NCBI RefSeq assembly: GCF_028769735.1
Contig: NC_088200.1
Location: forward strand, 69,411,268-69,475,267
Length of the DNA: 64,000 nt
Source of the DNA: Zonotrichia leucophrys gambelii
Lineage: Eukaryota > Chordata > Aves > Passeriformes > Passerellidae
Reading direction: 5' to 3'
Position numbers and translations under genes: made by a program. Positions 32,570 through 43,821 of the stretch are shown here, piece after piece (position 1 is the first letter of the stretch; the number at the start of each line of letters is the position of its first letter). Under the pieces are notes generated by a model. That model saw only the letters and a program-made list of their open reading frames with translations. It ran no database searches and was not told the DNA's origin.

Positions 32570-33940
32570 TAACCCAAGGGCTACTACTGCATAAACACTT
32601 TAATTTGTTCAGGACCCCACTTAAATTATTCTTCCATGTCACATCTGATCTGTACTCTGGAATACACAATCTTCAAAAACTCGCAGGGCCTAGGAAAGCT
32701 TGTATTCCTTCTTGCTGGTTGGTGGGGACAGATCTGCTGTTTTGTTGACTGAATTAATTGGAATCAGAGGATATCCATCTTGACATTTTATTCCTAAAAG
32801 ATGAATTTCCTGTGAAGTTCCCTTGACCTTACTTCATTTTATGACAAAACCAGCTTTCGGGAGGATCTGGATTATCTTCTCTCCTTCCCAAACACTTCCT
32901 CTGCTGTGCTGTCTTATACAATGGTATGATGGATGTACTGCAGATGTTCTGGAGCCTCTCCCTTTTCCAGTGCCAAAGTAAATAGTGGGGGACTGTGTTT
33001 CGAGCCCTGGGCTACACTGGATTCCTCTACAGGTGAAAACAAACTGTGCCTGCACTATCCTGATCAAGGAATGGAGAAAAATGCACGTGTTCTTCCTATG
33101 GTAATACCACTTTGCTGCCATGGACTCCAGTTCACACTGAAGATTGAGCTCGCCCAGAATGGCAGCACCCGGTGATGTGACTTCATTCAGGCCATGATAC
33201 TCCACTGTAAGTCTCCACTCTCCCTTAGACTTATGCACAGGCCATACGAGACTACTGCAGGCTGAGTAAGTCTTGCTGAGCACTCCTGGGCTCTCCAGTT
33301 CATGAACCACCTCATGGATGGGGGTCACGCAGTGCCCTGGGGCTGTGTTTTTGACAATGCACTGGTTTGGGAGCGATCACTGCCTTTGTTCTTTGACCCT
33401 CAGCAGTCCCACAGCAGAAGCATCCCCTGAGGCACCAGGGACCATCTCTCTAATTACCTCTGTCTCCACAGCAGCTATCCCAAAAGCCCAATGATGCCCT
33501 TTTGGGTCCTTGAACCACCCTCTGCTGAGGTAATTTATGCCAAGGACACACAGGGCCTCTGGGCCATGGTTGTTTTGCCATTTGTGGCCAGCTCAGCTGA
33601 AGGCTCAAATCAGCTTCCAGTACAGTCAGCTGTTGGGATTCCCCCTGTCAGGAACAGAGATGGATCCTGCCCCTACACGGCTCAATGGCATCAGGGTACA
33701 TTCTGCACTGGCGTTGACGAAAGCCACCTGCTCTTGTGGGTCTGATGGGCCAAGCCATCAGTCCACACAGTCTTGGAGAGCTGACTGCCTCTTTCCTCCC
33801 CTCAGCTGGGGACAGAACCCCTCTAGTCCAGGTCATAGTACTCATTGCTCACTTGTAATAAATATGAACTGGAGTTCCCTACAAGAGGATCAAAGTAACA
33901 TCAGCCCTTCTATTCTGTTTGAGAACTTGCCCACCTGAAA
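32570..33940 (-). pseudogene. ERVL pol remnant (reverse transcriptase)
   Basis: The minus-strand open block 33328-32834 carries the start of an ERVL-type reverse transcriptase: PIHEVVHELESPGV, WPVHKSKGEWRLTVEYHGLN and a FVFTCRGIQ block. Below 32834 the frame continues, with stops, into a PPTNKKE-like connection segment at 32640-32720. Above 33328 the sequence to 33940 fits the protease-RT spacer weakly. No LTR belonging to it was identified. Confidence 0.7.
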
Positions 33941-35016
33941 CTAGAGCAAGTTTATCCTTGCAGAATTTCCTGTGGTGGTGTCAGATAGTGGAAAGATCGA
34001 TGTTTTGAGAGCTTTTGGGACACCTGTGTGTGTAGGAGGAAAGGTCAGGCCTTCCCCAGGCAAGGCAGTGAGCTGCCTCACACCTCCCAAAGGGCCTGTA
34101 TCCCCACCTGGCAGAGCAGCCAGTCATTGGGACACTGGAGGAAACACCCCACCCTCCAGCCCTGGAGCCCCTGGCCCAGCTTCTGAGTGGCCAAATGACC
34201 AGAAGTGGCACCCAGGAGGTTGGGCCCATGAAAGCCGAGGGGCATGTAAGGCTCAGCACAAGGCCACATGTCCTGATGCTACCTTAATCTTGAGGCATCA
34301 ATTGGAACATTGCTGGAACTCAGGACTTTGTATCTACATGTGTGCTTTTCTGTATATCTTCTCTTTTTCTCTTCTTCTTCTAATTGCCTCTTCTTGGAAT
34401 ATTTTGAGTACCTTAACATCATATGGGTTTAAAGTTTGCTGAGGGGAATGGGTCAAGTTAATGCTCTGAGAAATGTTTTATGTTGATTGAGTCTTGTCTC
34501 AAACCTTTTCCCAAAGCTTGCTGATTTTCTAAAGTTTCCCAGTAGAGTTTTTTGTTCCCTTGAGAATATCTTCTTGGTTTTTCTCCCATGCATTTAACCC
34601 AGGGTACAAGAAACGCTTTAATGCCTTTAAAAAGCCCTTTCAACAAGTTTACTGGGGCCTTGTTTGTTCTTCCTCTCAATTCTCTCAAAACACCTTTCTT
34701 TGCTTTTTCTGTGGAATCCCAGCATTCAGTCCTCATTTGGTTACCATTGTGCTAAGGACAGATTTCAGCATTAAATGCCAGCCTCACTGGGAAGATGAGT
34801 ATATCCCTTCAAATCAGCTCCAGCCAAGATCCACAAGTCAAATGGGCAGTTCCATTTCCCCAGAAACAATATCTCAAAAATCAAGGGGCTGTCCACTTTT
34901 CTTCATCTAGATTAGGATATACAACAGATGTAAATGTTAATTTCTTCAGATTAATTCAGTTATCAGACATGAATTTCATCAACGTAGCCACCACCAACAA
35001 GAAAACATGTATTCAG
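33941..35016. other. Intergenic, unrecognised
   Basis: The middle (34050-34270) is GC-rich, the rest is ordinary. It may contain further ERVL-derived sequence at 34270-34700, but I could not assign it. No gene is seen. Confidence 0.3.
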
Positions 35017-35409
35017 TGTTTTGCGGAGAAAAGAAGAAACCTCACAACTTGTAAAAGTTGTAAAGCCCGGTATGCTTTATTACGACGCGCGCCGGACACA
35101 AGACTCCCCAAAAGGGCATGCGTACCCCTGAATATTTCAGACCTCCTTTTATCTCCCTTCCAAATGCATATGCATACAGTTTCACAATAAGTTCATACAT
35201 ATTCATCTTGCATGACACTTAGCACTAATTCTTCCTTATCGGAGGAATTCCTAGGTCGGGGGCAGATTGACCTCGTGGTTTTTCTGTTTTTCTTTCTCTG
35301 TCTCCTTGCTGTCTCTGGAACGCGGCCTCTCCTTCAGCTTTAGCTCCACAGACCCTTCACCTCTCCCAGACACTTCACCTAGTTCAGGATGGATCCTTAC
35401 TCTGTCTCA
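35017..35409 (-). mobile_element. 3' LTR of class I provirus
   Basis: 393 bp on the minus strand from TGAGACAGAGTAAGG at 35409 to CGCAAAACA at 35017. A classic polypurine tract, AGGAAAGGGGGGAA, precedes it. Aligned by eye to the 5' LTR (43429-43821) it differs at 9 positions with no length change. Confidence 0.95.
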
Positions 35410-38400
35410 TTCCCCCCTTTCCTAGGAAATAAGTAAATTCTTTTACTTAAGGAAAATTTCCACGACAATAAGTGTCTTTTAATGCTTCACTATGTACGTT
35501 TGATAAAGAGGTTAGTACAGCCATTCGTTGTAGTATTCTCCAGTTCCAAATTAACAATGTAATAGATAATCTTAAGCTTATCTCAACTAATATTAGTAAA
35601 ACTAGAATAGGGTGGCACAACTTATCAAAGATTCCATTTGCAGTTGGTGATCACCCAAAGATCACATCTCAACAGTGATTATCCGTATTTTATTCTTTGT
35701 AGAACTCTGGTTATTTCCTTTGTATCATGTTGGACAGTAATTAAGGTTTTCTTTCCACTTTCTCGGATTTCTTTCAAGACTTCTAATAGGTCTTGGTGCT
35801 TAATTAATTGTTTTACCAATGTAAGGTTTGCCCCGATAGGGGTAGGTGGTAGTCTGTGATACATTGTGTAATTGGCTGTAATCAGCTGGTGGGATGTTAC
35901 TGGTACCAAATACGAAAAATCACACCCAATAATCTTAACAAAATTACAAATACAGATATTAGAATGGTTTCTACTAGACAGAATAACATCATTGCTATCA
36001 TTTGTATAGCAGCATAAGCAGTTCTCAAACATACACCCTTTTCCAGTATATACGAGCACAGTTTTCTGGTCAGTGACTGGATGAATTTCAAAGTGACAAA
36101 TACTCTGTTCAGTGTCCAAACACATCCTGGGCATTAGCAGTATTGCTTTCACAAATGAATCCCATTTGTTCTCTAGTGATGCAGGATTCTAAGTTTACTG
36201 TCTGCCACTTTTCATTCATCTTTTCGTGCCCACACTCTATGTTCTGAAGGATAGAGTATTGTTTCTTCATGGTTTAATCTTAGGGCAATGATGGGATGGA
36301 TAACATAAACAGTGGCATTACATATGGTAAGCACAAAGGCAGTGGCCACATTAGAAACAGGATCATAGGTGAAATTCACCATAGTCCACGAGGATTGAAA
36401 CTTCCTTTCAAAATCAATTGCATTATCTCATTCAATTTTCTGAATTTCAGCTGGAAAATTACCTTCACCCCTTTCCTATATGATCAGAGCTGCTGTTGCT
36501 TGTATCCATAACTCTGCTTGTATACAACTGAAAGCTAAAGACACATTATCTTGAACTATACTAAGTGCTTCTACTATCAATTTGTGGTCTTGGTCCCCGG
36601 CCTGTTCATACTTCTTTACTTTGGCAGTACTTTTGAAATCTGTCACTGGCTAGTTCCTAATGCCAGTAGAGATTACTATAAAGGCTGCTTCAATTTTGTT
36701 AGGCTACCTGCTGCAGCAGCCAGTTTATTCATCAGTATTTCTGAATCAATTCCATTTAAAACTCCTAATCTTGTCCCTAATATGCCAGTTAGATGTTTGT
36801 TATGGGGAACAGGAACTGCTTTCTGTCCATGATCATCCCTCCCTGCCAGAGGGATGTGCTGGGCTCATACTACAAATTCAGACACACTTCACAAGTGTAT
36901 CTGACAGAGGTTTAGGTCATACTTGAGACAGATGTTTGTTCTGAAATGTAGAGACTTCAGGGAATCTAACTTCTCTCTCTCCCTCCAAAGCACCTGATTT
37001 CCCAGATGTCTGGCAAGCAGGAATGTCTCTCCTGGTCACCCACCTTGGCCTTAGCTAAGATCAAGCTGTGGACTGTGTTCAGGGCAGAAGATAATGGAGG
37101 GGAAATCTTGAGAGAAGAGCCTAAATTCATTGCAGTGCCTCAGAAGAAACTGGGATCAGGTTTCTGCTATTTGAAACACTCAGCACAAAAGTGATGCTCA
37201 AAATCTTACAGCTTGCTGCTGAGCTCTGAGGGGGTCTCTCTCTCTACCTCTTTTAAGCAGAATCCAACCGCCTCAGACTGGGACAATCACTGATCCAAAT
37301 CTCAGTAGGAAAAGGGATAGCTATAAATAAGGAAAATCACCTTCCTTGCTTGGGTTAGTTTACCACCTGCAGTTCAGCACCCTTTACCAGCCATTGCCTG
37401 GGGGTTCAGCCAACCAGCTTGGAAAATGACTTAAGGAAACTGATTTCTTGGTGTTCCTGGTTCTAGGCACCAGGAGAGCTGGCTCCTTCCTTTCTTGTTC
37501 TGCTCCTGAGATATGCCTGTTTTTGTGACTATGTTTCCAGCCCTCAAAGGAAGTTTTTAGGAAGGAGGAGCAGGCTGGTTGGATTTTTGAGATGTTAATT
37601 TGCATTATCAACTCCACACGTTTGAGAGACCATTCTGGATTGAATAATAGCTGTTGTTCAGTCACATTCTTTACTACATTAGGTCTAAGTTTGGAGTTTG
37701 GGTAGAGTCTGAACTAGTGTGGGGTGTATAAGGCCCCGCTGTGGTAAAAAGTGCAGTGTCCACTTTGAATTCAAATGAAAGTCTGACAGTAACTCAAGCT
37801 CAAAGGTAGGTCACTTCTACAGGCTGTATCAGGGTGAAATTACACCAACAGTCTGATTCACTTAGGTTATCACAGACTTCCTGGTGTTCATATACACCAG
37901 GGGAGGTTCAGACACTAATTACATCTGGTCTCTCATAAGCCATCCTATTGATGACTAAGCACTTTACTTTGATTTCTTCTCTTCAGATTCCTTGAAGTGT
38001 TCACAGCTCCTGTTCTTGCTATTCTTACTCCTCACATACTTGATTCTCGTGGATTACTACAGTAGATATGTTTAATATAAACCTTCTTTATCTCAGAAGG
38101 TTTTCCTATGGATCCAGTATTAAATGCCAGGGACCAAGGCCATTCAGCATTGCTTTGGGTAGAGGTACTCTCTAGTTCTAAAACTTCAGTTATAATTCCA
38201 TACAAAACAATTCTGTACACTAAAGTATGAGCTACTCCCGACCGCAATATACTCATTTTGCCCGAATAAGTTTTAGTCTCAGTTCATTGTCTCCTGGTGT
38301 CACTCCTGAAGGGGCTTCTGGGCCTTCTTCACCCGAGAGTGATGGATCCAGCATTCTGCTCCTTGATTTTGATTGCAGTGAAGGTGGTGAGAGGTACTTG

Positions 38401-38564
38401 CAGTGGTCTCTCCCACTGTGGTTCCGAAGTCTTCTCTGTAAGAGACTTAACATATACATCAACCCCAGGCTATCCAACTCCCTGCTCCGAGTTCCAGCCA
38501 CAAGTTTCTCAATTACTCTGAGCTGTTTGCTTAATGCCACCATGTAAGTGGACATTCTGGACAT
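35410..38564 (-). pseudogene. Class I provirus env region, degenerate
   Basis: The minus-strand open blocks 38564-38253 and 36152-35679 are the only sizeable frames. The second has paired cysteines (CLCCYTND), several N-glycosylation sites and an amphipathic end (LVKQLIKHQDLLEVLKEIRE), as expected of an envelope protein. Between 35430 and 35680, before the 3' LTR, the frame is full of stops. I cannot place the SU/TM boundary. Confidence 0.5.
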
Positions 38565-38599
38565 TCCCCTTGTATTCTATGGTCTTCTATAAGGCATTC

Positions 38600-40900
38600 C
38601 AAAAGGATTCAGCATTCCTTTAGCTCAAAAGGTTTAGTTTGAATTTGCAATAGTGCTAGTGGAAGAGCTTCTTGCCCCAGTCTTATGATTTGCTGCTTAA
38701 TCAAATGATTCATTCTCTCCCCCTGGCCGCTTGATTGGGGGTGGTATGGGGTGTGAAGTTCTTAATCTATGCCCAGATGGCTACTAATCTGTTGCACTAT
38801 TTTGGAAATGAAAGGTGATTCTTTATCTGAGGATATTGTGGCTGGAACTCTGAAGCGTGGTATTATTTCTTGTAAAAATGATCTGGTCACCTCTTGAGCT
38901 TTGACAGTTCTGGTGGGGAATGTTTCTGGCCACCCTGAAAATGTATCTATTAATACCAGTAAATACTGATACCCCCCTTTCCTTGGGAATTCTGAAAAGT
39001 TGATTTGCCACTGCTGTACAGGCCCATGGCCTCTCCAAGTCGTACCGAGTTTTGGCCCGGGGGTATTTTGAGGTTAGTCTGGAGGCAAGGATCACATTAT
39101 CAGCTCACCTGAGTGATAGTGGCATATAGATTCCTGACAATGATACAACAGTCCTTTCAATCAGATGTGTGTTCTAGAAAGCCTGTGGGAATTACTACTT
39201 CAAAGTCAACACTTCATTCCAGTGCACTCTGTATCACTCGCAGCCTTGGTCATTTTGAGAAAGGAGCCACACTCTATAAAAGGCTTTAAGTAATTAGGCC
39301 CTAGTGTGTTTTCTAGTGCCCTTCCTTCACTAGTAAGCACGAAAATGGGAAGGGATTACTAGCTCTCTTTCAGTGGTAGCCCACCCCTTGCAGTTGTACG
39401 TCTCTTTTGATTAGTATTATTGTATTATGGCTTACCTTCGAAGAAAAATCTGTACCTCACCCTTTGCTGCTTTCTTTGCCTCTCCATCCGCCAGCTCATT
39501 TCTTCCCTCCAATTTTAAGCTCACTCTCTGGTGTGCCTTAATATGCTTTTTCAGGTAGCTGAACTGCTTCCAGCAGCTGGATTGTCTCTTCTTTCCCTGT
39601 GAGGTCAGCAGTCCCCTCTCCTTCCAGATGGCTCCATGTGCATGCACAACTCTGAATGCCTTTTGCTGTTTCTAAGGCATGGGTCCATGCATTTATCTCA
39701 GCATGCTGTGCAGAGGTACCTGTTGGTAAGGGTCCAGACTCTATTACCTCTCTGCAGGTAGTCACTGTGAATTTTGCAATGTCGCTTTCCTTCTAGCAAC
39801 TAGAACCCCGTCTCTAGTTGCTTAGAGAAGTAAGCGACTGCCCTCCAGTATGGACCCAAGTCCTGAGCCAATATTCCCAGGGCAATTCCTTGCGTGGAAA
39901 AATAGAAAGAATGCTTTACTTACATCAGGAAGTTTCAAAGCTGGAGCCGACATGAGGGGACTCTCTAGCTGGCGAAAGGCCCGTGTGGTGTCTCTCGTCC
40001 ACTGGAGATCTCAGTTCCCATTGGCAATAAGAGCACAGAGGGGTCTGGCGAACAGTCCATAATTATGAACCCACAGCTGGCACTACACTGCCATGCCTAA
40101 GAAGGTTTGGAGTTCTTTCGTTGTCTGGGGTTCAGGGTTTGGCATAGGGCTTCCCTGCCTTAAAGTCTGCTGCTCAGCACTCACTTCTTACTCCAGGTAG
40201 ATTACCTTCTGTTTCACTACCTGTGCCTTTTTCTTTGAGACTCTGCATCCTTGGAGTCCTAGGAAATTCAAAAGGCTTACCGTCCAGGCTTCTCTTGCTT
40301 CCCTCGTCCGAGTGGCTACTAGAAGATCATCTATGTACTGCAACAGCCTCCTTTCCTCTTGTGGAGCTTCCTGGGACTCTGGGTCTTTGCAAGCTGTTCT
40401 CCACTCGGAGTAGAGAATTTTGAAGCCTCCAGGCACATGGACTATGTGAGCTTGTGTTTGAATGCAAAAATGTTCTGGCTGGCTTCGTGGATAGGGAGGC
40501 AAAAGAAGGCATCTCTTAGGCCTAAAACAGTGAACCAGGTTAGCTCAGGTGTTAAACAAGGTTAGTAAGGTCTATGGATTTGCTACCACAGGTACAAATT
40601 CTGTGTTATCTTATTGACAGCCCTTAATCCAGTACTACCAGTTATTGGACTGATTCCTTCCTTACCTTCCTTTTGAGGGTACTACTCAGTTCTCACTGGT
40701 TGTGTTCTTTCATTAAGCTTGATGGGGGAGCATCCCATGGGGGAGCATCTTTCACTCTCCCTGGTGCAGCAGAGGCCCATTCCCTTGAAAACACTTATTT
40801 ACTTATTCTAATATCTCCTTACTAATGTCTTTCTTAATTTCAGTGTCTGTTAATATTAAGCCTAACATCTTTATATTATTTGCCTCCAGAGTAACCTTTC
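38600..40900 (-). pseudogene. Class I provirus pol (RT, RNase H, integrase), broken
   Basis: In minus-strand order: reverse transcriptase at 40560-40188 with the catalytic box LLQYIDDLLVA (YIDD codons at 40335-40324), RNase H at 39765-39432 split over two frames (GTSAQHAEINAWTHALETA; GRNELADGEAKKAAKG), then integrase core pieces at 39095-38823. The order and motifs are gammaretrovirus-like. Every domain carries at least one shift or stop. Confidence 0.75.
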
Positions 40901-43428
40901 TCACTTGAGAATGTTTAGCAAATTGAGCGAATTGTACAAAAGCTTTTAGGTACACATAGTACACATGTTACTTTAAAGGTTTGCAAAAGTATGCCTTCTC
41001 AGACTGGCCAGTTGTTCATTCCCCACACTACAACATAAACATTCTCCACAGGTACTAAAGCTTTATTTAAAACTGAACACATGACCCTTGTGCTGACCAA
41101 AATTCTTCCCTTTTGGGGAGGTCATCTTTACCCCTCCTCCCTTACCTTGGGAGGAAGCCTTTACAAATCATATGTACTCATTTTGCGAACTGTGATTGCT
41201 TTGCATTTCAGCGTGATAATCCTTGCCTGATTACATACGTTGCTATCTTATGCTGCATGCTGAACAACATGTTTGATTTGCTTTCTCTTTGCCTTGTTTT
41301 CCTTTTCAAGGGCCAAGACCAGAGAGCGGTCTGATCTCACAGTCTCTTTGTCATTCTGGGTGATTTCTTAAAACAAAAGACATTTCAGCATACAAAAACT
41401 ATCCCATTTATCTTCCTATTATAAAACAGTACTAACAGCAACGAAGCACTATAAATCTTTTTATTTTCTGAGCTGCTCTTACTGGCAACCTCCTCCCAGC
41501 GAGCCCCTCCCAAAAGGGGCTAATTTAGGAACCTGTTTGCTCTGGCCAGTTCTCCTTATTTATTTCTCCTTGCCCTATCTCGCTTCCATTCAAACCTTTT
41601 TACAGACCTTCACAGTAGTTTCTCAGTTTTCCTCCTATACACACAGCTCCAGGTGGCAGGTATCAGATGTGATTCTCACACACAAGCTCTAAGACCTTAG
41701 GTTCTGAATCCGCTTGACCAGAAACCTCTAATTTACACTCGGGGCGTGTACCCTGACACCTATTGGAACAGCAAAACAGCAATACCAGTGTTTCTCATAA
41801 ACACCGCACTGCAATAATACCTGCACATCCAGCTTTTGCCCACAGGCCATTCCCGTGTTCCCTGGGGAGACAGGGCAGCCAGAGCTGTCCCTGTGCCCAG
41901 GGCGCAGCCACTGTCACCTCACACAGCCTGCTAGCCTCTTGATGTACCAAAGGCTCCCCAAAATTGCTCACAAAGGCAGGCTATTCTGTTTGTTACAGAG
42001 AACTTTAAATCCCTACAGCAGATTGTTTCCAGTAAAGACTTACTGCAGTACCAACTGAAGTCTCATAAATCTCATAAGTCTCATTAACTAATTCATCTCA
42101 TTCACCTCTTCTATATAAACTCTGTTTTACAAAATATCAGTCTTTTCTAGTTCTCTTCTTGCACAATCTAATTAAGCACTGTGTCTACTTACACTTGTTT
42201 TGCTGCTTTGCAAAAAGGCTGTGCTAGTCACAGCTGAAACTCTGATATGCCCGCAGACAGACATACACACTCACTCCCCCCCTCCCCCTTATCTCAAATT
42301 CACTAGAGCCAAGGCTTGAATTACTATGAGGGGGAGAATTCTTGGAATTCCTTTAACTCGCTTTATCGAAGTTAAACATAAATCACCGTACTATAGTTCT
42401 CCTGTGTAAAATGCTACTCCTGTTGCAACAAAATCTTCAAATCTCCACAAACACCACTATACAGTCTGAGAATCAAATTACCACAATGCAGCGGAAGAAA
42501 ATCACCACACAAAATCACTGGGAAAGGGCATATTTCTCAAAGTGCTCACTTTTCTCAACACAGCACACCACAATTCGGCATTTACTCGCATCAATTTTTC
42601 CTGGACACAATCAAAATAACAGCACACAGTCTAGAGATCAAGTCCAAACATCCAAGGCAAAGGAACTCTCTGAGCTCATACTCACGGTTAAAATGTACCA
42701 AATCTACACAAATTACTACATTCAAACACGATAAATACCATCACTGACATTCCTCCACTCGCTTCTCCGCAGGTCACTTCTCTCCCTGCCCCCGCAGCCT
42801 GCTGCAGCCGGCGCCTCTGGCCTCACTCGGCTGCTTCAAACACGGGGAGTACTGGGCCCCCCCGCACTGTAGGGCACTGTAGATTTACTCTCTTTTATAC
42901 ACCATACACTTATCACCTGCACGATCACAAACACAGTGCACTGGCCACACACATTAACCATACAGCAACACAGTGTCCGGACATCACACACTCGAACAGA
43001 ACACACACGGGCTCACCAGTTCTGCTCTATCAGAACTATGAATCCCCAATACACACATACACGGGTTCACCCGGCTTACCCCCAAAGCCGCTAGCGGTCT
43101 GCTCTATCAGAACGACGAACCCGGCCTCTAATACAGCTGCTCTATCAGCTGAACCCCGTCTCTAATACAGCTGCTCTATCAGCTGAACCCATGAACCCAG
43201 ACGTCTCTGGGTGATTTACTCCCTTTCTCTCCTTCCTCCCCCTGCTGGGGCCCCATAGTACATACCGTGTTCTCCTCCACAGGCCAGCGGGTCGTTGTCT
43301 GTCCTCGCAGGTGGCAAGTTGAGACAAGCGGAGCCCCACCAGGAAAAAATCCTGGGGCGCGCCATGGAGGTCCGTCTATCCCCCCTGCCCCCGCGGGGAC
43401 AGAGAACTCCTGGCTTGGCTCGCCAAAA
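40901..43428 (-). other. Class I provirus leader; no gag frame visible
   Basis: Immediately inside the 5' LTR the minus strand reads TTTTGGCGAGCCAAGCCAGG, in the position of a primer-binding site; I cannot assign the tRNA. The next 2.5 kb contains no minus-strand open frame of gag size, so gag is deleted or replaced by long non-coding sequence. Confidence 0.55.
43119..43190 (-). repeat. Tandem 34-bp unit in provirus leader
   Basis: TCTAATACAGCTGCTCTATC followed by AGCTGAACCC occurs at about 43127 and 43161. Related but shorter TCTGCTCTATCAGAAC pieces lie at 43022 and 43098. Confidence 0.7.
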
Positions 43429-43821
43429 TGTTTTGCGGAGAAAAGAAGAAACCTCACAACTTGTAAAAGTTGTAAAGCCCGGTATGCTTTATTACGACGC
43501 GCGCCGGACGCAAGACTCCCCAAAAGGGCATGCGTACCCCTGAAGATTTCAGACTTCCTTTTATCCCCCTTCCAAATGCATATGCATACAGTTTCACAAT
43601 AAGTTCATACATATTCATCTTGCATGACACTTAGCACTAATTCTTCTTTATCGGAGGAATTCTTAGGTTGGGGGCAGATTGACCTCGTGGTTTTTCTGGT
43701 TTTCTTTCTCTGTCTCCTTGCTGTCTCTGGAACGCGGCCTCTCCTTCAGCTTTAGCTCCACAGACCCTTCACCTCTCCCAGACACTTCACCTAGTTCAGG
43801 ATGGATCTTTACTCTGTCTCA
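43429..43821 (-). mobile_element. 5' LTR of class I provirus
   Basis: 393 bp with TG...CA ends and AATAAAGCATACC as poly(A) region. It pairs with 35017-35409. Outer flanks GGGA (43822 on) and TCAG (35013-35016) do not form a target duplication. Confidence 0.95.

Noticed and set aside
35017..43821. Two unrelated solo LTRs rather than one provirus
   Set aside because: The inner sides show a polypurine tract next to one LTR and a primer-site-like sequence next to the other, with pol between them in the right order and orientation.
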